Under the pieces are notes generated by a model that searched no databases, was not told the DNA's origin, and was given only the letters and a program-made list of their open reading frames with translations. 64,000 nt of DNA from JAAUTG01 sp964458705 (GTDB lineage Bacteria > Bacteroidota > Bacteroidia > Chitinophagales > Saprospiraceae). Positions 1 through 8,438 of the stretch are shown in pieces (position 1 is the stretch's first letter; the number at the start of each line of letters is the position of its first letter). The stretch lies in NCBI GenBank assembly GCA_964458705.1, contig CAYWKD010000002.1:77247-141246 (forward strand). Reading direction: 5' to 3'. A program made the translations under genes and the position numbers.

Positions 1-96
1 CATCAGTGAATAGCGAATCAAGTATTGATAAGGCTCAAGTTGTGGCAAAAAGGCTCCTAGCACGATCACGCCAAGTATATAGAGTGTTTTTCTCAT
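1..96 (-). CDS. N-terminus of a membrane protein, cut by the window edge
   Basis: Reading the minus strand from an ATG at 96-94 gives 32 open codons running off the left edge. The peptide starts MRKTLYILGVIVLGAFLPQ, a charged start followed by a hydrophobic helix, so this is either a first membrane segment or a signal anchor. The helix ending in LPQ resembles the start of bile acid:sodium symporter family proteins, but 32 residues are too few for a firm family call. It is divergent from the gene at 294, so the 197 bases between them must hold both promoters. Confidence 0.4.
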   Translation of the reverse strand, partial: MRKTLYILGVIVLGAFLPQLEPYQYLIRYSLM

Positions 97-244
97 AATT
101 GAAAGTTAGAAATAATAACAATACAAGTAGTAGAATCACCTTTCAATATTTTAGAAAAGTGAGGAGAATTCTGCTGTTTAGTATTTAACAGCTTTTAAAC
201 ATTATTTTTCTTTTATCGAATACGGTACAATTCAATTACTTTAC

Positions 245-252
245 TATATTTG
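245..252 (+). promoter_or_regulatory. Possible -7 box (TATATTTG) for the YqaE-like gene
   Basis: TATATTTG fits the Bacteroidota -7 consensus TAnnTTTG exactly and lies 41 bases before the ATG at 294. No clear TTTG is seen 20 bases upstream, so support is only partial. Confidence 0.3.
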
Positions 253-293
253 AACATCAAAATAATCTGCAAATCTTTAAACACATCAATTCT

Positions 294-758
294 ATGACTA
301 TGAGAGTAAATTTATTATTGACAGTACTACTTATCTTCAGTATTAGTGTTTGTTCTGCCATTCCTACTAGAAGTACATCAGCATTCTTGGATCAGCAATT
401 GAAGTCGAATCCTGATTACGAAGCATTAGCTGAAAACATGAAAGGAATGACAATGGATGATTTCCTGAACTTGACGCCTAAGCAATACAAAGAGATGACT
501 GGCAAAAAGCTAGGTGTCAAAAAGTCAATTCAGCTAAAAGCAGCTCAAAAGTTCATCAAAAAGCAGCAAAAGAAAGGCGATGATGATATTCCAAAAGGAC
601 TATATATCGTTGGGGCTATTATTGGCTTTTCTTGGTTGCTAATGGGCATCATGGACGATTTTGAGGGCAACAATTGGTGGATTACATTGCTATTGTATGT
701 GGTATGCTGGATACCAGGAGTGATTTACGCATTCATCAAAATGGATGAATATTACTAA
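294..758 (+). CDS. YqaE/Pmp3-like small membrane protein with N-terminal extension
   Basis: This 154-residue protein starts with a signal-like segment (residues 1-22). A Lys-rich soluble stretch follows (about 58-95) with the phrase LTPKQYKEMTGKKLGVKK, a type of linker seen in many Bacteroidota envelope proteins. The C-terminus has two membrane helices, the second reading WWITLLLYVVCWIPGVIYAF, which resembles the PG(I/V)IxA helix of the YqaE/Pmp3 family. Pmp3 proteins are about 55-residue membrane proteins linked to ion homeostasis and stress; the extension is a Bacteroidota-style elaboration. The second in-frame ATG at 300 is an alternative start. Family assignment rests on motif likeness; function in the cell is unknown. 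Confidence 0.65.
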   Translation: MTMRVNLLLTVLLIFSISVCSAIPTRSTSAFLDQQLKSNPDYEALAENMKGMTMDDFLNLTPKQYKEMTGKKLGVKKSIQLKAAQKFIKKQQKKGDDDIPKGLYIVGAIIGFSWLLMGIMDDFEGNNWWITLLLYVVCWIPGVIYAFIKMDEYY

Positions 759-842
759 CCAACTGATTGAATCAATTAAGGTCGTTTTGTTTCTTTCATG
801 GAAACAAGATGGCTTTTTCATCATCTCTAAACGGATTATCTA

Positions 843-1196
843 ATGGGCGTCCTATCACCTATCAAGAATAATAAATATGTTAATTGGGTCTGGTTCATTG
901 CATTATTGGCTGCGCCTATTGTGCTTTGGATATTGCCAAGCGACTTCTTTAATGATAGTAACATTGTAGTTTGTCCTTCAAGGTCTTTTTTTGATATTGA
1001 ATGCTGGGGTTGTGGTATTACAAGAGCCGTGATGCACTTTCATCACTTCCAGTTTGAAGATGCAGCCTATTTCAATTGGCTAGTCTTTGTGATCTATCCA
1101 CTACTAGTCGTGATATGGTTTACTTGGACGCGTGATGTAGCTAAGAAACTCGAGATACTGCCCAATAATTTTAAGCTAAGTCAACCAAATCTGTAA
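843..1196 (+). CDS. DUF2752 domain membrane protein
   Basis: This 117-residue protein has a first helix at about 14-32 and a second at about 82-99. Between them is a cysteine cluster, CPSRSFFDIECWGCGITRA, followed by a His-rich MHFHHF stretch. The CPxR...CxGCGxTRA pattern is the hallmark of DUF2752, a family of small membrane proteins of unknown function with conserved cysteines. It lies 84 bases after the YqaE-like gene and 28 bases before the DUF4190-like gene, all on the same strand, so the three may be co-transcribed. Confidence 0.8.
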   Translation: MGVLSPIKNNKYVNWVWFIALLAAPIVLWILPSDFFNDSNIVVCPSRSFFDIECWGCGITRAVMHFHHFQFEDAAYFNWLVFVIYPLLVVIWFTWTRDVAKKLEILPNNFKLSQPNL

Positions 1197-1224
1197 GTCT
1201 TGCTTACTCAATAATTCCAAAATT

Positions 1225-1707
1225 ATGAACAGCAACAAATTGCCTATTCTTCTTACGCTGATCTTATCATTAGCACTAAGCACTTCTAAAGCAGTTGTTC
1301 GAGAGCAAGTAAAGCCCCGTCCACAAGAACCAGTTCATGAGCTGACTCAGGTGGAACTCATTGATCTAAATAGCAAGCAATCAAGTAAACTAAAGCGAAA
1401 ACCAACGCTTAAAGAAAAATTGGCACTTAGATTCGTAGGAAAGAAGCGTTCTGTCTTGACAGAAGAAGCAAAAACAGATGCTTTTGCAATAGCTGGATTT
1501 GTAGCTTCAATTGTAGGTATCTTTTTTGCAGGATTAATTCTTGGAGTAGTAGGAGTAGTGTTTAGTGTAATTGCTTTAAAGAGAATCAAAAAAGACCCTA
1601 CAGCAAGAGAAGGTAGAAAGTTGGCTATCGCAGGACTTGTGCTTGGTATAATTGCATTTGTAGCATGGGTTGCACTCCTACTGATTGTGCTTTTACTTTT
1701 AGCTTGA
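1225..1707 (+). CDS. DUF4190-like membrane protein
   Basis: This 160-residue protein has a signal peptide (1-23), a basic soluble middle region (about 25-85) and two Gly/Ala/Val-rich membrane helices (about 88-117 and 130-159) joined by a basic loop (KRIKKDPTAREGRKLA). The AIAGFVASIVG and LAIAGLVLGI repeats around a charged loop are typical of DUF4190, a bacterial membrane domain of unknown function. Its last 9 bases overlap the 3' end of the converging glycosyltransferase gene, so the two stop codons are interleaved. Confidence 0.7.
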   Translation: MNSNKLPILLTLILSLALSTSKAVVREQVKPRPQEPVHELTQVELIDLNSKQSSKLKRKPTLKEKLALRFVGKKRSVLTEEAKTDAFAIAGFVASIVGIFFAGLILGVVGVVFSVIALKRIKKDPTAREGRKLAIAGLVLGIIAFVAWVALLLIVLLLLA

Positions 1708-2763
1708 CTGCATCAACGTCAAAAATTGGTCATCGAAATGGACAATATAATCTGTAGGAAACCCTAAATAATTCTGACTCTTTTCAATAGCATCTACCAA
1801 GTTGAATTTATCCTGTTGCTGGCAGTAGAAAAGCCCCTGTTCCATAAAATAGTTTGCCAAATATTCTTGCTCTGTCTGTCCAGGCGTAGGAATTAAAATA
1901 GCGGGCTTACTAATTTTAACTAAGTCCATTATCGTGCTATAGCCCGAACGACTAATGACTAAATCAGCCGCTAGCATTGCTTCATTTAAAGTTTTGGCAT
2001 TCATGAAAGCAACATATTGTAAATTGGAGCTAAGTGTTTGATTAATTTGACTTTCGGGTTTTCCTCCTACAATCAAGATTTTTTTTGGCACAGACTGAGC
2101 TTGTATTATTATTTGCTGCTCTAAATGCGTACGCTGTGGTTCTGGTCCGGAAAGCACAATAATTATATCATATTTCTTCAAAACACAGTATTGTTTCATC
2201 CTTGAAAGAATGCCGATATACTTAATTTTTTTAAGAGAAATAGGATGCGAAAGGACACCTGAAATATTAGGCTCGCCCGCTACATCTGGAATCCAGCATT
2301 CATCAAAAAAAGTATTAATCCAAAAGCGCAACGAAACTCGCGTCCACCACTGTAATAAGATGTTGGGAATGAGTAGATTGATTTGATGCGTCAGAAAAAT
2401 AGTCTTTACTTTTTGATTGAATAAGCCGTAACGATTATCAGAGATGACAATATCTATCTCATATTGCTGAACGATACACTTTAGCGCTTGATGCTCTCGC
2501 CACATAGCTCTAAGCACTTTAGGCAGTTGCCTAGCCATAGAAAAGACCATATTATCACCATCGTATCGGACATCATAAGCTGGCAATTCAATCAAAGATA
2601 AACTAGGAAATTCATCTTTCAATAGTTGGTACGCCCGTCCATCAGAAGCTAGAACTACTTTAGCTCCTGACTGTGCTGCTGCTCGAATCAAAGGAATACA
2701 GCGAGTTGCATGACCTAAGCCCCAGTTTAAAGGAGCAATCAATATTTTTTTCTGTTGGTTCAA
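1699..2763 (-). CDS. Predicted glycosyltransferase of the MurG/GT28-like fold
   Basis: This 354-residue protein begins with a Gly-rich loop, APLNWGLGHATRCIPLIRAA (residues 10-29), resembling the N-terminal donor/acceptor loop of GT-B enzymes such as MurG. Near the C-terminus it has ADLVISRSGYSTIMDLVKI and then PTPGQTEQEYLANYF, matching the UDP-sugar-binding half of GT28 enzymes (SRSGxxTxxE/D, then Q-E). No signal peptide is seen, so it should act on the cytoplasmic side. Many Bacteroidota carry an orphan gene of this type. The sugar and acceptor cannot be told from sequence. It is transcribed alone, converging on the DUF4190-like gene. Confidence 0.75.
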   Translation of the reverse strand: MNQQKKILIAPLNWGLGHATRCIPLIRAAAQSGAKVVLASDGRAYQLLKDEFPSLSLIELPAYDVRYDGDNMVFSMARQLPKVLRAMWREHQALKCIVQQYEIDIVISDNRYGLFNQKVKTIFLTHQINLLIPNILLQWWTRVSLRFWINTFFDECWIPDVAGEPNISGVLSHPISLKKIKYIGILSRMKQYCVLKKYDIIIVLSGPEPQRTHLEQQIIIQAQSVPKKILIVGGKPESQINQTLSSNLQYVAFMNAKTLNEAMLAADLVISRSGYSTIMDLVKISKPAILIPTPGQTEQEYLANYFMEQGLFYCQQQDKFNLVDAIEKSQNYLGFPTDYIVHFDDQFLTLMQSS

Positions 2764-3043
2764 ATTAAGTCACAAAATGAAATTATAAAAAATGCTAATA
2801 TCGTTTAGAAATCTGAAGGAGCAAATATTATTAGCGATTTTCAACTAAACTATCAGTAGAATTGTTAACTTTGTCCTTGTACATTAATGTAAATTAATTG
2901 TTAATAAATTTTGTTTTTGAGTTAAATAGATATTAACTATCCTTCTTTTTCATAAAAGGAAAATTAAATTGGCAAACAATTAGTTGTTGACATAATCATA
3001 AAAAGTCTTTGGTCAGCAATCAAAGAACATAAAAAACAATTAA

Positions 3044-3307
3044 ATGGGAATTTTTAATTCAAAACTAAGAGACGAGTTTTCTGCTGCGATGAAAGAAGCG
3101 AGCAAAAACAACAATGGAGATATCCATGTAGTGGCTAGTGAAGGAAAATGGGCAATAAAGCGAGAAGGGAAGGGAAGAGCCCTTAAATTATTTCCAAAGA
3201 AGAAAGAAGCCATTGGAGCAGCTAATAAGTTACTGAACAGTTCGAAATCTGAAGAATCTGTAGTAATAGTTCACGAAAAAAATGGTTCAATAGATAAAAA
3301 ATATTAA
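3044..3307 (+). CDS. DUF2188 domain protein
   Basis: This 87-residue basic protein contains IHVVASEGKWAIKREGKGRA followed by LKLFPKKKEAIGAANKLL and then a VVIVHEKNGSIDKK tail. This W...G...A...T/KKEAI...GR/HxxDG(K)I-type layout is that of DUF2188, small proteins of unknown biochemical function. Its stop codon is one base before the GTG start of the next gene, so the two are almost certainly translated from one message. The 280 bases upstream hold a TAACTTTG (2866-2873) that could be a -7 box, but no matching -33 element was seen. Confidence 0.7.
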   Translation: MGIFNSKLRDEFSAAMKEASKNNNGDIHVVASEGKWAIKREGKGRALKLFPKKKEAIGAANKLLNSSKSEESVVIVHEKNGSIDKKY

Positions 3308-3308
3308 A

Positions 3309-3995
3309 GTGTCAGACATCTCACCCTCGCCAGAAAATGAACTCAGAGCAAGTAAATTCAAAAAATGCGTATTCATAAACTGTCCTTTTGATGCAGATTA
3401 TGAGCCTATGCTAAGGGCAATCATCTTCACTTGCCTATACTGTAATCTGACACCAAAAGTAGCCAATCTTTATGATGCGGGGGAGAGTAGATTACTTCAT
3501 ATTATCAAACTTATTAAGCAATCAGAATACTGTATTCACGACCTTTCGAGGGTGGATTTAGACAAATACAGTGGCTTGCCTAGATTCAATATGCCATTTG
3601 AACTAGGGCTAGATATAGGGCTGAAATATTGTGATGCCAACGGAAATTCGGCTGAGCGAAAGAGTTTGGTCTTAGACGAAGAGTTTCACCGAGTTAAAAA
3701 AGTCGTGTCAGATTTGGGAGGATCAGATTTTAAAAGCTATGGTACAAGAAGCCCAACTGAAAGATTGATAAAAGAAGTCAGAAACTGGTTTTCAGGTCTC
3801 GAAGCAGTCCCACGGAGGCTACTAGGGCAGACTGTCTGGCTAGAATTTAATGAGTTTACCTCAGACTTTGAGCGTAAACTAAATGAGCTAAACATTGAAA
3901 ATAGCTTTTCAGAAATTCCAGTAAACGATTATATTGGTCTTGCAAAAGATTGGGTTTCTGAGAGAAAGGCTTATAAAAATAGCTTTGATATTTAA
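3309..3995 (+). CDS. TIR/nucleoside-deoxyribosyltransferase-like protein (FINCPFD family)
   Basis: This 228-residue protein has FINCPFD (22-28), IHDLSR (76-81) and LPRFNMPFELGLDIG (90-104). A predicted alternating beta/alpha pattern, an Asp-containing turn after the second strand and an FELG motif recall nucleoside 2-deoxyribosyltransferases (GTxFExG, with the nucleophilic Glu) and TIR-like NAD-processing folds; Glu98 would be the candidate catalytic residue. The start is GTG at 3309; the first in-frame ATG (residue 34) would remove the FINCPFD motif. The tail after about residue 150 is less conserved in appearance. The enzymatic activity is inferred from motif likeness only. It is coupled to the DUF2188 gene and sits 148 bases before sbcC. 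Confidence 0.5.
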   Translation: MSDISPSPENELRASKFKKCVFINCPFDADYEPMLRAIIFTCLYCNLTPKVANLYDAGESRLLHIIKLIKQSEYCIHDLSRVDLDKYSGLPRFNMPFELGLDIGLKYCDANGNSAERKSLVLDEEFHRVKKVVSDLGGSDFKSYGTRSPTERLIKEVRNWFSGLEAVPRRLLGQTVWLEFNEFTSDFERKLNELNIENSFSEIPVNDYIGLAKDWVSERKAYKNSFDI

Positions 3996-4143
3996 AGCCA
4001 TCTGTGAAAACAGAAACCTATCATCTTAGATAGTTGTAACATCCAATTACCCAAAAAAAATATCAATTTCAAGTCAGACTGCTCGCTAAATTTCTATTTT
4101 TAGAATACTTTTACCTTATTCTAAGTTCGAAGTAGTCGGTATA

Positions 4144-7100
4144 ATGAAAATAAGAAAAATTACCCTTCGCAATCTAAATTCACTTAAAACAAGCCATCAA
4201 AATACAATTACAATAGATTTGATGCAGCCACCAATTGGTGATACTGGACTTTTTGCTATTGTCGGTGATACTGGAGCTGGAAAAACAACTATCCTTGATG
4301 CCATTACGCTGGCTTTATATGGAGAAATTCATAGAAATAAAAACGAAAAGGAAGTTATGTCCTATGGTGCGACGGATAGTTTAGCCGAAGTAGAGTTTGA
4401 AGTAAATCAATCAATTTATCGTTCCAAATGGAACATCTGGCGCGCTCATAACAAACCCGACGGCAATATTCAACCACCCCGTTTTGAGCTTTCCGAATGG
4501 GAAGAAGAAACTAAAGCATTTAAAATAATATGGGATAGGAAATCTGGCTATAAGGAAGAAATTCAAAGAATTTTGGGTTTAACTTATGAGCAATTTTGTC
4601 GCTCTGTACTATTGGCACAAGGAGACTTTGCTGCATTTCTAAAATCGGGAGAACAAGAGCGAAGCGAATTGCTAGAAAAAATAACCGGCACAGAATATTA
4701 CGGGCTCCTGTCACAAGCTGCTTATGAAAGACATTCCCTAGAGGCCCAGCAATTGCAGCAATCTAAGTACCGATTAGAGCATTTGAATTTACTGCCAGAA
4801 GAAGAAGTGAAGCTACTTGGGAATAATTTGGAGACAAAAAAGAAAGTGAGTATAGATACTAAAAAAAATATTCAAACAGATCGAAAAGCCTTACATTGGC
4901 TACAAGACCTAGAAAAGCTAAGGCAGAAAAAAGCAGCAACGGAACAAAAACAAAGTGAACTAAAAGAGAAGTTAGAAGAAAAAAAGGAGATTTTTCAGAA
5001 GTTAGCAGTGCATGAATCAGCACAACCTTTTCAAGCTGACTTGCAGCAGTTAGATGATTTAGCTGGAGAATGTGAGCAGCTAACCGCTAGTATTGAGCAA
5101 CTATCTACTAAACACAAAGCGCAGCAAATTAGCCAGCAAGAGCAGCAAGCAAAGCACGATGAAGTAGTAATTGCTTATCAAAAAATCAAAAGCCAAGAAA
5201 GTGAGCAACGCAAACTTTTTCAAGCGATACTATTACTGGATGAAAAAATACAGTATCAGAAAAGTACCCTCAATGAATCACAGAAGGAGTTGAATACCAT
5301 CGAAAAGCGACAAAATAAGGACAAAGAAGTCTTGTCAAAACAGAAAACGTTTTTGCAGGAACAACAAGCTGCGCTCCAGGAATTAGAAAGATGGCTCGTA
5401 TCGAATCAGAAATGGGCAAATCTGTCCAAAGATTTACCCACACTTACTTATCAGCTAAAAGCTATTGAGCAATTGCGAGATCAAATAGAAGAAATCAATA
5501 GCCAGCAGGAAGCCTTAGGTGAAAAACTTGAGCAACAAGATAAAGAGGCTGCTAAAGCCAGAAAAGAAATTGAAAATGCTGATGACTATCATAGAGAATT
5601 GATAAAAGAATTGCATCAGCATACTCCCAAAAATTGGGAACGTGATTATCCTCGTCGCAGTGATTTAATAACGCACCTCAGTGAGCAGTTCAACAAACTA
5701 AATAATTTTTGCACTGCGCTAGAACAAGGCATAGAAGCATTATCAGAAGAAAATGAATTACAGCAAAACATCAAGGCGACAAAAGAAGATGTTCAAAATG
5801 TGGACTCACAGTTACAAGCTGCAAAAAGAAGAGTGGTGCAAGCCAAAGAGGAGGTTGCAATAAAAAGGCGGCACTATGAGTTGGAGCGTGCTGTACCGAA
5901 TTATGAAGCCGATCGGGCTGCGCTGCAAGCAGGTGAGGCTTGTCCACTCTGCTTTTCTAAGGAACAGCCTTTTCGGACAGTCGAGTGGGATGAAAAGTTT
6001 TTGAGTATTGCTAAGGAAAATTTAAAAAAATCTGAACACTACCTCGAAGAGGAACAATCGCATCTAAGTAATTTGAAATTGCAGCAAAGTAAACTGGAAA
6101 GCCAATTAAGCAATTTTAATGCAGCACAGATAAAACTAAATAAGCGACTGCCAGAACTTCAACAATCGTTGCAGAATACTGCACCACGCTATGCAAAATT
6201 TGATTTTAAGTATAATTGGCTGAAAGCTTCTCTAAGTCAATACAGGCCAACGTTAGAACAAGAAGAAAAAAAGATTAATAAAGTTAAAGAGCTAGATGCT
6301 AAGCTAGATGTGCAGGAAAATAGACTGCAAAAAGCGAGAGAGCAGCAGCAAGAACTCAAAGGGCGAATTGGTGAGGGTGTGGCAGTATTTAAAAATCAAA
6401 AAAAACAGCTCGAAAACGCACAAAAACAACTTCAGGTTGAAGAGCAAGCAGCAGCAGCTATTTTGCTGACTTACCAGATTTCAAACAAAGTCTCTCAATC
6501 ACTCATTCAAAAACTCGAAGAGGGACTTAGTCAATTTCAAGAAAAAGAGCAAAAGAAGGAAGCAACAAAGCAGAATATTCAAAAGCTAGATCAACAAATT
6601 CGTTATCTGGAGCAGCAGATGCAAGAACGAGCCAATCAAATTCAGGCTTCTCACGCCTCTTACATTGCAACAGAAAAGATATTAAGGGAGCAAGCTCAAA
6701 ATCGAGAAGCTCTTTTTGGGAATCGCAACCCTGAAAAAGAACAAACTGCGTTCTTAAAGGAGCTTGCGAATCAAGAAGATAAAATGAAAACGGTTCAAAA
6801 GGAACTAAATGAAATAGAGCGGCAGCTAATTGGCACTCAGGCGAAACTCGAATCGCTTCAAGTACGAGAAAAATCAATTCGAGAACAAGGAAAAGAGCGG
6901 CAAACCCAATTCTTAAAAAGAATAACACCTGCGTTCAGCACACTAAAATTACTGCGATTAGCTCTACTGCCAGCAGAAGAAGCGAAAAAATGGAGTGCTC
7001 TGAAAATAAAATTAGAAGATCAACAAAAACAGATAGATCAATCTCTACAAGAAATAGAACAAACCATTGAGACCGAATCTGCTAAGTCATTATCGCAAAA

Positions 7101-7767
7101 AAGTATCAAAGAATTGGAACTTTCTTTAGAGGAACTAGAAACGAGCTATAAAACATACGAACAGCAAGTAGGTCAGTTACAGGAGCGACTGGAGCAACAG
7201 GAAAAGCAACAAGCGCAAGCGACACAACTTTTAGTAGCTATAAAAAAGCAAGAGCGAGAATACTGGCGTTGGAAAAAATTGAACGACCTGATCGGTATGA
7301 AAAGCGGTAAAAAATTTAGAGTATTTGCTCAAAGTTTGACCTTACAACAACTCGTTTATCATGCCAATTTGCACTTGCAAAAACTTAATGAACGCTATTT
7401 CATTCAGAAACAAGAAGGCGACGACCTTAACTTAAACATAATAGATCGCTATCAAGCTAATCATGAACGTTCCATGCACACTCTATCAGGTGGAGAAAGT
7501 TTTTTAGTAAGTTTAGCTTTGGCACTTGGGCTTTCAGATCTGGCGGGTCGTAAGACACAAATTCGCTCACTATTCATTGACGAAGGGTTTGGCACATTAG
7601 ACGAAGCTACATTAGACACTGCTATCACAGCACTTGAAAACCTTCAAGCTACGGGTAAAACAATTGGCATTATTTCACATGTAAAAGCAATGAAGGAGCG
7701 CATTACTACCCAAATTCAAGTCCACAAACAAAGTAATGGATTCAGTAAGTTGCAGGTAGTAGGGTAA
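4144..7767 (+). CDS. sbcC: SbcC-type SMC-like nuclease ATPase subunit
   Basis: This 1207-residue protein has the full SbcC/Rad50 layout. The Walker A loop GDTGAGKTT lies at 41-49. Long Gln/Glu/Lys-rich coiled coils occupy about 190-1080 and are interrupted by a zinc hook CPLC at 600-603. The ABC signature LSGGES is at 1114-1119 and Walker B with its catalytic Glu (FIDEGFGTLD, D1146/E1147) follows. SbcC dimerises through the hook and, with the SbcD nuclease, cuts hairpins and blocked DNA ends. No sbcD gene is found next to it or anywhere in the window, although the two are usually adjacent. It is preceded by the DUF2188/TIR-like pair on the same strand. Confidence 0.92.
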   Translation: MKIRKITLRNLNSLKTSHQNTITIDLMQPPIGDTGLFAIVGDTGAGKTTILDAITLALYGEIHRNKNEKEVMSYGATDSLAEVEFEVNQSIYRSKWNIWRAHNKPDGNIQPPRFELSEWEEETKAFKIIWDRKSGYKEEIQRILGLTYEQFCRSVLLAQGDFAAFLKSGEQERSELLEKITGTEYYGLLSQAAYERHSLEAQQLQQSKYRLEHLNLLPEEEVKLLGNNLETKKKVSIDTKKNIQTDRKALHWLQDLEKLRQKKAATEQKQSELKEKLEEKKEIFQKLAVHESAQPFQADLQQLDDLAGECEQLTASIEQLSTKHKAQQISQQEQQAKHDEVVIAYQKIKSQESEQRKLFQAILLLDEKIQYQKSTLNESQKELNTIEKRQNKDKEVLSKQKTFLQEQQAALQELERWLVSNQKWANLSKDLPTLTYQLKAIEQLRDQIEEINSQQEALGEKLEQQDKEAAKARKEIENADDYHRELIKELHQHTPKNWERDYPRRSDLITHLSEQFNKLNNFCTALEQGIEALSEENELQQNIKATKEDVQNVDSQLQAAKRRVVQAKEEVAIKRRHYELERAVPNYEADRAALQAGEACPLCFSKEQPFRTVEWDEKFLSIAKENLKKSEHYLEEEQSHLSNLKLQQSKLESQLSNFNAAQIKLNKRLPELQQSLQNTAPRYAKFDFKYNWLKASLSQYRPTLEQEEKKINKVKELDAKLDVQENRLQKAREQQQELKGRIGEGVAVFKNQKKQLENAQKQLQVEEQAAAAILLTYQISNKVSQSLIQKLEEGLSQFQEKEQKKEATKQNIQKLDQQIRYLEQQMQERANQIQASHASYIATEKILREQAQNREALFGNRNPEKEQTAFLKELANQEDKMKTVQKELNEIERQLIGTQAKLESLQVREKSIREQGKERQTQFLKRITPAFSTLKLLRLALLPAEEAKKWSALKIKLEDQQKQIDQSLQEIEQTIETESAKSLSQKSIKELELSLEELETSYKTYEQQVGQLQERLEQQEKQQAQATQLLVAIKKQEREYWRWKKLNDLIGMKSGKKFRVFAQSLTLQQLVYHANLHLQKLNERYFIQKQEGDDLNLNIIDRYQANHERSMHTLSGGESFLVSLALALGLSDLAGRKTQIRSLFIDEGFGTLDEATLDTAITALENLQATGKTIGIISHVKAMKERITTQIQVHKQSNGFSKLQVVG

Positions 7768-7894
7768 TTGCTCAAACCATGACGTTGGACAGGCTGTTTA
7801 AATAAGAAATTTCTAATTAATCACCTAAGTAACCCGTTTGGATTTATAATTTTCTATTCCTGAACCAGTGAGCCATTGCTACAATCTTTTCTAA

Positions 7895-8131
7895 ATGAAG
7901 CGATTAGTCATTCTTCCTATACGATTTTACCAATTAGCTATTTCGCCATTATTAGGTCAAAAGTGCCGCTACATGCCTACCTGTTCGAATTATATTATCG
8001 AAGCCATACAAGAGTGGGGTGTACTGAAAGGAATTTGGCTAGGTTTGAAACGTGTGAGTAGTTGCCATCCTTGGGGGGGGCACGGGTATGATCCTGTACC
8101 AAAAAAAGAAAACACAGGAAAAAAAGTATAA
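7895..8131 (+). CDS. yidD: YidD membrane protein insertion efficiency factor
   Basis: This 78-residue protein shows the family pattern throughout: LPIRFYQLAISPLLG (7-21), KCRYMPTCSNYIIEAI (23-38) and CHPWGGHGYDPVP near the C-terminus. YidD is a small inner-membrane-associated protein that assists YidC in inserting membrane proteins. It is often next to rnpA/yidC but here stands alone, converging on two tRNA genes two bases after its stop. A run of eight G (8073-8080) encodes the conserved Trp-Gly-Gly of the HPWGGHG motif. Confidence 0.92.
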   Translation: MKRLVILPIRFYQLAISPLLGQKCRYMPTCSNYIIEAIQEWGVLKGIWLGLKRVSSCHPWGGHGYDPVPKKENTGKKV

Positions 8132-8132
8132 G

Positions 8133-8217
8133 TACTCGGAGCGGGAATCGAACCCGCACGGCCGCAATGGCCACAGGATTTTAAGTCCTGCGTGTCTACC
8201 AATTCCACCACCCGAGC
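8133..8217 (-). tRNA. tRNA-Leu (anticodon TAA)
   Basis: The minus strand folds as an 85-base class II tRNA. It has acceptor GCTCGGG pairing with the 3' strand (G-T wobbles at both ends), a D arm with TGGTAGA, anticodon stem CAGGA/TCCTG around loop CTTAAAA (anticodon TAA), a long variable arm (GGCC..GGCC) and a T arm with GGTTCGATTCC. CCA is not encoded. Confidence 0.95.
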
Positions 8218-8249
8218 AAAAAATAGAGCTTCCAACATCTTGGAAGCTC
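8218..8249 (-). terminator. Intrinsic terminator-like hairpin between tRNA-Gly and tRNA-Leu
   Basis: On the minus strand GAGCTTCCAA and TTGGAAGCTC form a perfect 10-bp stem (8226-8235 with 8240-8249) around a 4-base loop, followed after two bases by six T (8223-8218). This is a textbook rho-independent terminator for tRNA-Gly, yet its T-tract touches the 5' end of tRNA-Leu. Confidence 0.7.
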
Positions 8250-8255
8250 ACTAGG

Positions 8256-8328
<73 letters not shown>

Positions 8329-8347
8329 ATCTATTTCAATTGGTTTG

Positions 8348-8379
8348 CAAAGTAAAATAATAACTTTCAAATAGGCAAA
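8348..8379 (-). promoter_or_regulatory. Probable promoter of tRNA-Gly
   Basis: On the minus strand ATTTG (TTTG at 8379-8376) is followed after 21 bases by TACTTTG (8354-8348), a one-base-short version of the Bacteroidota -7 box TAnnTTTG. It lies 20 bases upstream of the tRNA-Gly 5' end, a fitting distance. Confidence 0.45.
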
Positions 8380-8438
8380 TTAATTTTTCACTTTTTAGTT
8401 CCCTTTTTTATTACTTTCGTTATGCAAAACGAAAATCA

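Noticed and set aside
6527..6928. A 133-codon minus-strand open frame inside sbcC
   Set aside because: It is antisense to the Gln/Lys/Glu-rich coiled coil, which gives a spurious Leu/Phe/Ser-rich translation.
7876..8061. A plus-strand frame overlapping the start of yidD
   Set aside because: The yidD frame carries all family motifs; the overlapping frame has none.
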